64,000 bases of DNA from Bacteroidales bacterium (lineage in GTDB: Bacteria; Bacteroidota; Bacteroidia; Bacteroidales; WCHB1-69), in assembly GCA_024686335.1 (NCBI GenBank), contig JAILCI010000044.1, positions 1 to 64,000 on the forward strand, read 5' to 3'. The position numbers and the translations under genes were made by a program. The notes under the pieces are model-generated. The model made no database searches. It saw only the letters and a list, made by a program, of their open reading frames with translations, and was not told the origin of the DNA. This document shows, piece after piece, positions 16,857 to 26,257 of the stretch. Each line of letters starts with the position of its first letter. Position 1 is the stretch's first letter.

Positions 16857-18566
16857 ATGAAACGAATCATCTTTATTATCAGCCTCATTTTTATATCCCT
16901 AACCAGTCCGGCGCAGCAAAGACTGCTTTATAAATCTTTCACAACTGGCGGACAGGACACATCATGGACTGAAGTGATACGCTCATCAGATCTGGTGCGA
17001 ATCATGTCGGCAGACGCGCCGCCGCAAAATCCTATTCCCGGAATCGCTCAATCAAGCACCTATATCAACTATGCTACTGACAGCGTCTATGCTCGTCTCA
17101 AATACCCTGACGGCGCCTATTACACTTCCTATCCCATCAATCATAGAGGAGGAATTGTTGGGACTGCTGAGTCTCAAGAAGAAAACTATACAAAAGAGGG
17201 TTCTGAAAAAATCAATGGTTACAAATGCGACAAATACACTATCACATTGTTTTCCAACAAGATAGAAGTTTGGGTGACTGAAGATTTGAAATTTAAAGCC
17301 ACTCCAGCATCTGGTTTCGCTGATTTGCCTGGCGTATTAGTTCAATACCGTCGCAATGGCAATGCATATATGCAACTTGCCTCTGTAAAGAAATTTAAGA
17401 TTACTGAACCATTATTCGAAACCGGCCAGCGAGTTACCAGCAGGGTATTAAGCAGTATGGAGAAAGATCGTAAGATCATCACACACACCATCTTCCAAGA
17501 TGACCAAATCTGCTTCAACCCCAAGTTGCCTAGACCGACAGAGTTCCCGTACGACAGCGTCATCCGTTGTGCAAACGGCACCATGATTGTCAAACGCGTG
17601 CATCTGGATCGCATGCCGGAGCATTATCAGGTTTTCGCTGAAGTCACAGAATACTCCAATGGCGATGCTTACGACCGTACCGGATCAATATTTATCATCC
17701 CGGCAGATAAAGCCAAGTCTATGATTCAGGCTCTGCGTGACAGTGTGGAAGTGCTCCCCTACTTCACCGACAAAAAAGGAGGTGTTTACCAAGGTATGAT
17801 ACGTACCAACGACTATGATCCTGTTGTTGAGATGGTACGATTCTTCACACCGTTTGGTGTTCGTCATTACAATGAATACCGCTCGCTAGGTGACCGCGAC
17901 TGGGCTAAGGAAGTCTATTACAAGCAAGATGTCACTGAGCTGCTGCCATTGTTGGCTGGAGACGTTTATATTGGCGCCTTTATTGGCAATTACGATGGTG
18001 GCGGTCATAAATTGTCACTCACGCTCAAAGCTTATCCGGAGGGCGAAGCATGGGAGTTTTCCAAAGATCATGAATACCGTGTGGAACCGCTTTTCAATAC
18101 CTGCAATGTGATGGAGATGGCGGGTCAGAACTATGGTCGCTTTTTTCTCACAGACAGTCTAACAGTCACTTTCAACGTACCTGAAAATATGGAGGAGTTG
18201 GAATTGCGTTATATCACGACTGGTCATGGTGGCTGGGGCGGCGGCGACGAGTTTGTACCTAAGGAGAATACCATTTTGATTGATGGCAAACCATATTACA
18301 GTTTCACACCTTGGCGCGAGGACTGTGGCACATACCGAACCTCAAATCCGGCCTCTGGCAATTTCTGGAACGGCATGTCCTCTTCCGATTATTCCCGTTC
18401 CGGCTGGTGCCCGGGCACTGCCACGCAGCCAGTACATATCAACCTCTCGGGCTTGAAGCCAGGTCAGCACACGATGACAGTTGCTATTCCAGAAGGCGAA
18501 CCCGAAGGCGGCAGTTTCAGCGCCTGGAACGTATCCGGTGTTTTAATTGGTCAATATCGAAAATAG
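16857..18566 (+). CDS. PNGase F-like glycosidase with GLPGLI-like N-terminal region
   Basis: N-terminus GYKCDKYTI...FADLPGVLVQY is GLPGLI-like. C-terminus GHGGWGGGDEFVPKENTILIDGK...WREDCGTYRTSNPASGNFWNGMSSSDYSRSGWCPG is PNGase F C-domain-like. Confidence 0.82.
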   Translation: MKRIIFIISLIFISLTSPAQQRLLYKSFTTGGQDTSWTEVIRSSDLVRIMSADAPPQNPIPGIAQSSTYINYATDSVYARLKYPDGAYYTSYPINHRGGIVGTAESQEENYTKEGSEKINGYKCDKYTITLFSNKIEVWVTEDLKFKATPASGFADLPGVLVQYRRNGNAYMQLASVKKFKITEPLFETGQRVTSRVLSSMEKDRKIITHTIFQDDQICFNPKLPRPTEFPYDSVIRCANGTMIVKRVHLDRMPEHYQVFAEVTEYSNGDAYDRTGSIFIIPADKAKSMIQALRDSVEVLPYFTDKKGGVYQGMIRTNDYDPVVEMVRFFTPFGVRHYNEYRSLGDRDWAKEVYYKQDVTELLPLLAGDVYIGAFIGNYDGGGHKLSLTLKAYPEGEAWEFSKDHEYRVEPLFNTCNVMEMAGQNYGRFFLTDSLTVTFNVPENMEELELRYITTGHGGWGGGDEFVPKENTILIDGKPYYSFTPWREDCGTYRTSNPASGNFWNGMSSSDYSRSGWCPGTATQPVHINLSGLKPGQHTMTVAIPEGEPEGGSFSAWNVSGVLIGQYRK

Positions 18567-18569
18567 AAG

Positions 18570-19997
18570 ATGAACTACAAACAATATCTCACACATCCTG
18601 TATATCCTTACGTAGCAAAGGCTGCTGACTCCATGGGGTTGGAGGCATACGCTGTGGGTGGTGTTGTCCGCGACATCATCCTGCATCGCCACAATACCGA
18701 CATCGACATCGTCACTGTCGGCAGCGGCATTGCATTGGCCACCGCCACTGCTGCCCTCATCTCCCCAGATTTGCACATCAACGTCTATAAGAACTTTGGC
18801 ACAGCGCAGTTTAAATTTCACGACTACGAAATTGAGTTTGTAGGTGCACGTCGCGAATCATACAGCCATGATTCCCGCAAGCCCGTTGTTGAAGATGGAA
18901 CTTTAGAGGATGACCAATTACGCCGTGACTTCACCATCAACGCCATGGCTATTGCCTTGAACGGTCCAAAACAATATGAGCTCATAGATCCTTTCAACGG
19001 ACTGCAAGATATCAAAGACAAAATTATCCGCACTCCTTGTGACCCTGACAAAACCTTCTCTGACGATCCACTGCGAATGATGCGGGCCGTGCGTTTCGCC
19101 ACCCAACTCAACTTCGACATATATCCCGAAACTTTTGAAGCCATCAAGAGAAACGCTTACCGTTTGGAAATCATTTCCAACGAGCGAATTATTGAAGAAT
19201 TCAACAAGATACTGCTATGCATCCGTCCTTCCAGAGGCATCAAATTACTTGATGAATGTGGACTGCTAGAGAAGTTTCTGCCGGAGTTGCTCGACTTGAA
19301 AGGAGTTGAGATTGTAAATGGTAAAGGTCATAAAGACAACTACTTACATACTCTAGAGGTAGTGGATAACGTCGCTATGTCCACCACAAATCTCTGGTTG
19401 GTGTGGGCTGCTTTATTGCATGACATTGCCAAGCCCGCCACCAAGCGTTTCGATCCGCAAGTTGGCTGGACTTTTCATGGTCATGAGGTATTAGGAAGCA
19501 AAATGGTCAGCCGTATCTTCCATCGTTTGCACATGCCGAACAACGAGAAGATGAAGTATGTACAGAAGTTGGTTGGTTTGCATCTTCGTCCCATAGCCTT
19601 GGTAGAAGACACCATCACTGACTCTGCCGTCCGACGGCTGCTTTTCGAGGCTGGGGACGACATTGACGACTTGATGCGTCTATGTGAAGCTGATGTCACT
19701 TCCAAGAACTCATCCAAGATTCATCGTTGTTTCCAGAACTTCGCCAAAGTTCGTGAGAAACTCATTGATATTGAAGAGAAGGACAAGATGCGCAATTGGC
19801 GTCCGCCCATCACTGGTGAGGACATCATGCAGACCTTCGCCCTCAATCCATGTCGCGAGATAGGCATTATCAAAGATGCTGTCAGCAATGCCATTTTGGA
19901 TTGCGAGATCGACAACACCCGAGAGGCAGCTATTGCCAGAATGCTGGAAGAGGGCGCCAAACTTGGACTTACCCCTGTAGAGAACTTAAAACTGTAA
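18570..19997 (+). CDS. CCA tRNA nucleotidyltransferase / poly(A) polymerase family with HD domain
   Basis: AYAVGGVVRDIILHRHNTDIDIV, RRDFTINAMAI and LLHDIAKPATKRFD motifs. Confidence 0.92.
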   Translation: MNYKQYLTHPVYPYVAKAADSMGLEAYAVGGVVRDIILHRHNTDIDIVTVGSGIALATATAALISPDLHINVYKNFGTAQFKFHDYEIEFVGARRESYSHDSRKPVVEDGTLEDDQLRRDFTINAMAIALNGPKQYELIDPFNGLQDIKDKIIRTPCDPDKTFSDDPLRMMRAVRFATQLNFDIYPETFEAIKRNAYRLEIISNERIIEEFNKILLCIRPSRGIKLLDECGLLEKFLPELLDLKGVEIVNGKGHKDNYLHTLEVVDNVAMSTTNLWLVWAALLHDIAKPATKRFDPQVGWTFHGHEVLGSKMVSRIFHRLHMPNNEKMKYVQKLVGLHLRPIALVEDTITDSAVRRLLFEAGDDIDDLMRLCEADVTSKNSSKIHRCFQNFAKVREKLIDIEEKDKMRNWRPPITGEDIMQTFALNPCREIGIIKDAVSNAILDCEIDNTREAAIARMLEEGAKLGLTPVENLKL

Positions 19998-20000
19998 AAT

Positions 20001-20471
20001 ATGAAACGCCTCGCCGTATTATTTTTAGCTATCCTGACACTCTGCACCTCCTGTCATAAAAAACAGGTTGTAGCCGAAAAGCCTGCCAACTTGATTGGCC
20101 GCAAACAGATGGTAGAGATCTTGACAGAAAGTTATTTGGCAGAAGCTTTCGTATATGCCAGCTTAGATTCAGTTACTCTTGAGGAGAATCAAGAACTCAC
20201 TGCGGCATTTTATAATGACATCTATAATCGTCATAATGTCACAAAGCAGCAATTCATCACTTCCATAGAATATTATGTTAGTGATAAAGAATTGATACAA
20301 AAAATGTTAGATGAAGTGTTGGTGAATATTCAGCAGCAGAAAATGAATTCAAACCTGCCAGATTCACTCTTATATCGTCCATTAGAGAGCATTCTCCATC
20401 GTGATACCATCCCGGCAGACTCAGCAAGCATCGATTCAATCAATAATACCACACCTGGTATTGACATTTAA
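20001..20471 (+). CDS. DUF4296 domain-containing lipoprotein
   Basis: Lipoprotein signal LCTSCHKK; EILTESYLAEAFVYA...YNRHNVTKQQFITSIEYYVSD. Confidence 0.75.
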   Translation: MKRLAVLFLAILTLCTSCHKKQVVAEKPANLIGRKQMVEILTESYLAEAFVYASLDSVTLEENQELTAAFYNDIYNRHNVTKQQFITSIEYYVSDKELIQKMLDEVLVNIQQQKMNSNLPDSLLYRPLESILHRDTIPADSASIDSINNTTPGIDI

Positions 20472-21049
20472 TCGATTTTCAAGACAAAACGATACGGCAG
20501 CTGGGCATCCTCACCAGCATAATCCACACCAATACGAGGCGTGACCAATATTTGGTCATCGGTTACGTTCATACCTCTATCCTCAATCCATATCTTATCT
20601 GAATCCAAAGAGAGACCATTGTCGGCGACAGTCAAGCCTAAAGCTTTACTCACCTTGCCTGGTCCGGAAGTGATGTCTGGTTTAATTCTTGGTTTCCCCG
20701 TACGGCGCAATATCAGTTCCTCACCATGAGTAGGAATAATGCCTCGTATCAGAATGGCATCGGCGATATCCTCGTCATTAGTGACAATATTCAGCATATG
20801 ATGCATTCCATAACAGAGATACATATAGATGACTCCGCCCTCGTGATACATCATCTCATTGCGTCGGGTTTTACGATGATTAAAGGCATGTGAGGCTTTA
20901 TCTATTTCAGCGACATAAGCCTCTGTTTCAGAGATAATTCCACCACTCAACTGACCATCTATAGACGTAAAAATATATTTACCCAGCAAATCTTTCGCCA
21001 GGGACACCACATCTTTTTGTAAAAAATACGATTTTTGCAGTCTGTTCAT
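20468..21049 (-). CDS. DNA-3-methyladenine glycosylase (AAG/Mpg family)
   Basis: DLLGKYIFT, GGIISETEAYV, DKASHAFNHRKTRRNEMMYHEGGVIYMYLCYGMHHMLNIV and SGPGKVSKALGL motifs. Confidence 0.92.
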   Translation of the reverse strand: MNRLQKSYFLQKDVVSLAKDLLGKYIFTSIDGQLSGGIISETEAYVAEIDKASHAFNHRKTRRNEMMYHEGGVIYMYLCYGMHHMLNIVTNDEDIADAILIRGIIPTHGEELILRRTGKPRIKPDITSGPGKVSKALGLTVADNGLSLDSDKIWIEDRGMNVTDDQILVTPRIGVDYAGEDAQLPYRFVLKID

Positions 21050-21140
21050 ACTGATGAAATCAGGCTGCAAAGAAAAAAAAAATATCAATCACTGCAACAA
21101 AAAAGGAAGTTATTCGTCTTACAAAAGTGTTATCAATGCG

Positions 21141-21695
21141 ATGACGAGAGGAGAGAAGGAAATCATAAACGGGTGCAAGCGAGGCGATCAGGCCTGTCAG
21201 GAGCAATTGTACAAGGATTATGGTCCGATGATCAAGGCGGTTTGCTATCGTTATGTAGGTTATCAGACAGAGGAGTCCAAGGATTTGTTCCACGACATCG
21301 TGATTACTGTCTTGACCAACATAGGATCCTACAAGTCCACGAATTCATTGCGCTCATGGATTTACAAGGTTGCGGTCAACAAATGCATCGATTTCCTGCG
21401 GGGACAACGTCTGCGGCGTACGGAATCCACAGATGACAGTCCACTAGAGTATGCGGCACCGGAGCGCATACCGGACGCTCTGACAATGGATCAGTTGGTG
21501 CAGATCATTAACACCCTGCCTGTCAACCAAAAGTTAACCTTCAACCTATATGAGGTAGATGGTTATTCGGAACCGGAGATTGCGAAGATGACGGGTCTTA
21601 CACCTACTAATGTCCGCACATTGATATCACGAGCAAAACAATCGTTAAGAAAGAAGATAACAGCCTTTTTAGGAAAAGAAATAGAGATATTATGA
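21141..21695 (+). CDS. ECF-type RNA polymerase sigma factor
   Basis: Sigma-70 region 2 (YKDYGPMIKAVCYRYVG...DLFHDIVITVLTNI) and region 4 (LYEVDGYSEPEIAKMTGLTPTNVRTLISRAKQSLRKKI). Confidence 0.9.
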   Translation: MTRGEKEIINGCKRGDQACQEQLYKDYGPMIKAVCYRYVGYQTEESKDLFHDIVITVLTNIGSYKSTNSLRSWIYKVAVNKCIDFLRGQRLRRTESTDDSPLEYAAPERIPDALTMDQLVQIINTLPVNQKLTFNLYEVDGYSEPEIAKMTGLTPTNVRTLISRAKQSLRKKITAFLGKEIEIL

Positions 21696-22585
21696 AAGAT
21701 ATAAAGACAGAGTTTGCCAAATACACCGTTCCTGTGGACGGAGAGGAGTGGCAGCAGATTGCCTCTGACGCACGCCTGGTTCGATTCAACCGCGGGCGCA
21801 GAATCCGTCGTATCGCGACATGGAGTGGCTGTGTTTTGGCGGGCATTGCCAGTGTTGTAGCTATAGCACTTCTGTCGCACCGTACCGATAAGACTGAGCA
21901 ACCGACAGTACCAACCGTAGTTGTCACTCAGGAGAAAACCACGCCCCAAGCGCCCGTTCTCGTAGAGAATACGGAGAGTGCAACACCAATGGTCGCCACG
22001 CCTTCACAAACTACAACTCGCACAGAGCCTGTCATGCAGGATCGTTATTTTTCTACAGATAAGAAAAGTGCTCCTGCAACAAACAGCAATGCCATCAAGC
22101 CTACCGTCGTTGATGCTTCTTCACAGAATAATTCATTGGTTAAAAATGAGATTGCAGTAGTGGAGAACACTACCCCATCCGCTTCTCAGGTCTCAGAGCC
22201 CAAAACCATAAGATTAACTGAAGAAGCAATTAGTGTCACAAAGCCAACGGTTGAGACTGAAACCATAGAAAGTAAATCAGCACCCGGAGAAGAGCCGGCT
22301 ACGACAAACTATCAGATGTTTGTTCCTAACTCTTTTACTCCTGATGGTAACGGAACCAACGACATCTTCATGCCCAAAGCTAGTTTTACTGTTCAAGACT
22401 ACGAGATTAACATTTTTTCTCGTAACGGTTCTCGTGTCTTCACATCCCGCGACATGCAATATGGTTGGGATGGTTATCAGCATGGTACACTCTTGCCATC
22501 GGGTGCTTATGTGTACGTCATTCGCTACACCGATCCTGATGGTAATCCCAAGACGCTCAAAGGACAAGTTGTCTTACTCAAATAA
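21692..22585 (+). CDS. Single-TM membrane protein with C-terminal CHU_C / gliding-motility-associated (T9SS type B) domain
   Basis: ATGA overlap with the sigma gene; TM near residues 37-60; C-terminus MFVPNSFTPDGNGTNDIFMPKASF...GWDGYQHGTLLPSGAYVYVIRYTDPDGNPKTLKGQVVLLK. Confidence 0.85.
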   Translation: MKDIKTEFAKYTVPVDGEEWQQIASDARLVRFNRGRRIRRIATWSGCVLAGIASVVAIALLSHRTDKTEQPTVPTVVVTQEKTTPQAPVLVENTESATPMVATPSQTTTRTEPVMQDRYFSTDKKSAPATNSNAIKPTVVDASSQNNSLVKNEIAVVENTTPSASQVSEPKTIRLTEEAISVTKPTVETETIESKSAPGEEPATTNYQMFVPNSFTPDGNGTNDIFMPKASFTVQDYEINIFSRNGSRVFTSRDMQYGWDGYQHGTLLPSGAYVYVIRYTDPDGNPKTLKGQVVLLK

Positions 22586-22591
22586 AACTCT

Positions 22592-23872
22592 ATGTTAGAT
22601 AGAAGTATTGCTCCCGAAATACAACCCCTCTTCTCCATCCATCTTTTAGAACCTCAAATTGAGACTTTAGAAAATGGGATATCCTTATATAAATTTCCCA
22701 ATAACGATTTGGATCTCATACATTTGCAACTCAACATTCGTTCTGGAGCCATGTATGAGAAGAAAAAACATCTCTCACTTTTGACTTATGGACTACTCAA
22801 AGGAAGTCATCCGCGCTATCAGGCTACAGAAATGGCAGACTTGCTGGATTTTTATGGCTCGACCTTTGGAGTAGACGTCTATTTAGACAGTGTCTGCATC
22901 AAGATAGTCATCCCGAAGCGAAACATCCCGAATATTTTGCCGACCATTTATGAGATGATTTCTGCCCCAAAATTCAGGGAAGATTATCTGAATCTCATCA
23001 GGCAGCAGAGAATCCAGTCACTACGTAACAACCTGAAGAAGAATAGTTTCGTAGCTACCAGACTCTTGTTACAAGCTATGATAGGAGATCAAAGTGCCGC
23101 TGGACAGCTCGCCTCCGAAGAGAGTTACCAGGCTGTGAACATAAACGACCTCGAGCGTTATCATCGAGAGACCTTCTGTGCAGAAAATGTCTCTTTATTT
23201 GCAACCGGATCTTTAGACAAGGAGACCATCAGCATTATTCAGAAGACCTTCGGTGCTATTGGTCATGGACAAGAGGCTGATGAGATCCCTATATTCAAGA
23301 TGCCAGCCAGTCAAGCTCCGATCATCAACCAAGAAGTTCCTGGCAGCGTACAGTCCTCCCTTTGTATTGCTATGCCAAGTCTGAACTATGCTGAGGAATC
23401 GCATTCTCCTTTCAAGGTGCTCTCCACCATCAGTGGAGGCTATTTTGGTTCCCGTTTGATGCAGCGCATACGTGAGAAACTCGGTTATACCTACGGCATC
23501 GGTAACGGATCCGTATATTTCGGCCGACAGTCAATATTCAGCATTCAAAGTGATGTGGACGCAACCCACACACAAGAAGCCATTGATGCCTGCTTCGACG
23601 AACTGGAACGCCTCCAACGCGAGCCTGTGCCCGAAGAAGAATTACAGACCGTCAAAACATATATGACTGGTTCTCTCATACAGGAAATGAGCACTTCAGT
23701 TGCTTATATGTCAAAATATGCTTTTCTAATGACCCAACATGTAGACCATCATACTCTTCAGGAGATGCTAAACATGATACAAAAAACTACATTTGAGGAT
23801 ATTATGGTGGCCGCAAAAAAATATTTTTCATACAATAATTTCGTACAGATTATCGTTGGTAAAAAATTATAG
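22592..23872 (+). CDS. M16 family (insulinase-like) protein lacking the HxxEH zinc motif
   Basis: M16-type C-terminal motif MQRIREKLGYTYGIG is present. The usual HFLEHMLFKGT region reads HLSLLTYGLLKGS. Confidence 0.85.
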   Translation: MLDRSIAPEIQPLFSIHLLEPQIETLENGISLYKFPNNDLDLIHLQLNIRSGAMYEKKKHLSLLTYGLLKGSHPRYQATEMADLLDFYGSTFGVDVYLDSVCIKIVIPKRNIPNILPTIYEMISAPKFREDYLNLIRQQRIQSLRNNLKKNSFVATRLLLQAMIGDQSAAGQLASEESYQAVNINDLERYHRETFCAENVSLFATGSLDKETISIIQKTFGAIGHGQEADEIPIFKMPASQAPIINQEVPGSVQSSLCIAMPSLNYAEESHSPFKVLSTISGGYFGSRLMQRIREKLGYTYGIGNGSVYFGRQSIFSIQSDVDATHTQEAIDACFDELERLQREPVPEEELQTVKTYMTGSLIQEMSTSVAYMSKYAFLMTQHVDHHTLQEMLNMIQKTTFEDIMVAAKKYFSYNNFVQIIVGKKL

Positions 23873-23880
23873 GAATTGAA

Positions 23881-25920
23881 ATGATAAGGCATCTTTCCAT
23901 CATATTATTATTTATGTTCTGCGTTCTAGGGTGTTATGCCTTGGAACCACCTGTATTACAATGTGTTGAATTGCAAAACAACAACACTCGTGTAAAGATG
24001 TCTTGGGACAATTCCAGCGATTGTGCCTCCTTTGTTCTCTACAATTTTTACGTTAACGGCACTATGGTTGGTTCTGCCTCCCCTAGTGCTGGCTATACGA
24101 TGTGTAATTACGGCAGTACTGTCCTTAATAACGTAACACCAGCTGCTACTTACTCATGCTACATTGAGGCTGTGGATGCCAATGGCGGCACATACAACTC
24201 CAATGTGGTACAGACGATCAGTCTGACAGTGACTCCCAATGCAGATAGCTCTTTAGTCACACTGGAATGGGAAGCTCCTTCAAACCAGATGACGGGTACA
24301 ACATGGGGTGACACCTATTTTTTGTATAAAATGCGTGATTTTGAGGCTGATTTCAGCCCCACACCCTTTGCAACCATCCCCGCAACAGCTGAACGTCGCT
24401 ACGTGGACACTTCCGATGTCTGCTACAATTATATGTACTATCAGGTTGGTATCACCAACAACTACAGTGCCACTCACAGTTGCGTTTTCAGAACACCGAT
24501 CGCATCTGTTTATGTAGTAGATCGTTTTGCGCCAGAGACACCTGTCCTGGACAGTGTCACCTACACGGAAGATAATCAGGTTCAGCTTGGTTTTCACTCT
24601 GAAGAACCTTACATGTATGGTTTCATAGTCTATTACCTTAATAATGGCTGGGAACCTTTGGATACGGTCTATAACAGTACTACATGGATAGATCCTTTTG
24701 GAGGAGACCGCTGCTACCGGATTGCTGTTTTAGACTCATGTTCCAACAGTTCTCCGATGACGGAGATGGAGCAGTGCGATATGAAACTTTATCAAGGAGC
24801 TATCGATGCCTGCAATCACACTGCTGCTTTTTCTTGGAACACCTATGTCAATATGACTGGAGGTCTTAACCATTTTGAACTCTTCACCAGCATTGACGGC
24901 GGCCTCACCTGGGAGAGTGCATTATCTACGACCAACACAAGTGCCACACTTGAAAATCTGCAGATCAACACTGAGTATCTCATCTTCGTGCGGGCCTTCA
25001 GCAACGACACCACTATCACCGCATCCAGTGACCGTCTTACATTCATCCTCGATGGCAGTGAGACATCAGACATGAGCTATATCCGTTCAGTATCTGTTAT
25101 AGACAACGAATATGTACAGATAACAGTGCACACAAGTGGTGACACCGTAACGTTCCATTCCATAATTCTTCAACGCAGTGATGACGGTATCACATTCCAG
25201 GATCTTGATAATCAACCTTATAACGGAGCAGGATATATATTCCAGGATCAAGATGCTGATTTTCAGCATAAAACCTATTTCTACAGGACCTATCTCATCA
25301 ACAATTGTGACATCCCTGCCGGTTATTCCAATGTCGCACATAATATCTTGCTGACTGGTGAAGCCACTATCGCCCATGAGAGCCTCCTGCAATGGAGCAA
25401 CTATGGCGAATGGAACGGAGATGTGGACTATTACGATCTCTATCGCAAGACAGAGTCAGAACCCACTTACGCCTTGATTCCGGAAAACATCACACCTGCG
25501 ACCCTCAACACCTATTACGATGATGTCAACAACTTGTATGAGTCCGGTTCAATATTCAGTTATTATGTGGTAGCACATGAAACGGTAAATGAATATGGAT
25601 TCCAAGATGAGTGCATTTCCAACCAATTGGAGTTAAGACAATTACCATCCATATACATTCCCAACGCCTTCACACCATTGCAGACCATCAACAAGGTGTT
25701 TATGCCTGTAAGTTCCTTCGTTTCTGCCGAGGGATACAGTTTCAACATCTGGAATCGGATGGGAACACTCATCTTCTCCACGCATAATCCGTATGTTGGT
25801 TGGGATGGTTATTTCGACGGCAAGGTAGCTCCAATGGACGTCTATCTTTACAAGATTTACTACACCCTACCCGATGGCACCGTCGAGCAGCGTAAAGGTA
25901 GTGTGATGTTGGTTTATTAA
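23881..25920 (+). CDS. Secreted FN3-like multidomain protein with T9SS type B/CHU_C C-terminal domain
   Basis: Signal peptide; repeated FN3-like strands; C-terminus IYIPNAFTPLQTINKVFMP...FNIWNRMGTLIFSTHNPYVGWDGYFDGKVAPMDVYLYKIYYTLPDGTVEQRKGSVMLVY. Confidence 0.88.
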   Translation: MIRHLSIILLFMFCVLGCYALEPPVLQCVELQNNNTRVKMSWDNSSDCASFVLYNFYVNGTMVGSASPSAGYTMCNYGSTVLNNVTPAATYSCYIEAVDANGGTYNSNVVQTISLTVTPNADSSLVTLEWEAPSNQMTGTTWGDTYFLYKMRDFEADFSPTPFATIPATAERRYVDTSDVCYNYMYYQVGITNNYSATHSCVFRTPIASVYVVDRFAPETPVLDSVTYTEDNQVQLGFHSEEPYMYGFIVYYLNNGWEPLDTVYNSTTWIDPFGGDRCYRIAVLDSCSNSSPMTEMEQCDMKLYQGAIDACNHTAAFSWNTYVNMTGGLNHFELFTSIDGGLTWESALSTTNTSATLENLQINTEYLIFVRAFSNDTTITASSDRLTFILDGSETSDMSYIRSVSVIDNEYVQITVHTSGDTVTFHSIILQRSDDGITFQDLDNQPYNGAGYIFQDQDADFQHKTYFYRTYLINNCDIPAGYSNVAHNILLTGEATIAHESLLQWSNYGEWNGDVDYYDLYRKTESEPTYALIPENITPATLNTYYDDVNNLYESGSIFSYYVVAHETVNEYGFQDECISNQLELRQLPSIYIPNAFTPLQTINKVFMPVSSFVSAEGYSFNIWNRMGTLIFSTHNPYVGWDGYFDGKVAPMDVYLYKIYYTLPDGTVEQRKGSVMLVY

Positions 25921-25933
25921 TCGGATAGTTTAT

Positions 25934-26251
25934 GGAGTTATGTACCTGATGGCACCATGTATGCCCAAGTTTGTTGCTGATAGACATTTTCTTTAGGGAG
26001 ACAAGGGCTTCATAGCAGGCGACTTCCATAATTATAATTCTTCAACTTTTCTCTTGATAGAAAAGTTGCCAAAAGATCAAGCCGACAAGAATACCGCCCG
26101 CTCTGTCCGCCCTCTGACATCGGCGGCAAACGGGAACAAAAATGCAGCATGTAGCAAACGGAAAAATACAGGGAAGGCATGCATTTTGGGGTTATAATGC
26201 TTTTTTTTGACTTTGAACCCATCTTTGTTGTGCCATCTTGTATATAACTCC
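25934..26251 (+). repeat. Interspersed TIR-bounded element, copy B
   Basis: TIRs GGAGTTATGTACCTGATGGCAC and GTGCCATCTTGTATATAACTCC (19/22 as inverted repeats). Core hairpin at 26043-26068 and ATCAAG at 26076-26081. Confidence 0.85.
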
Positions 26252-26257
26252 CTAGTT

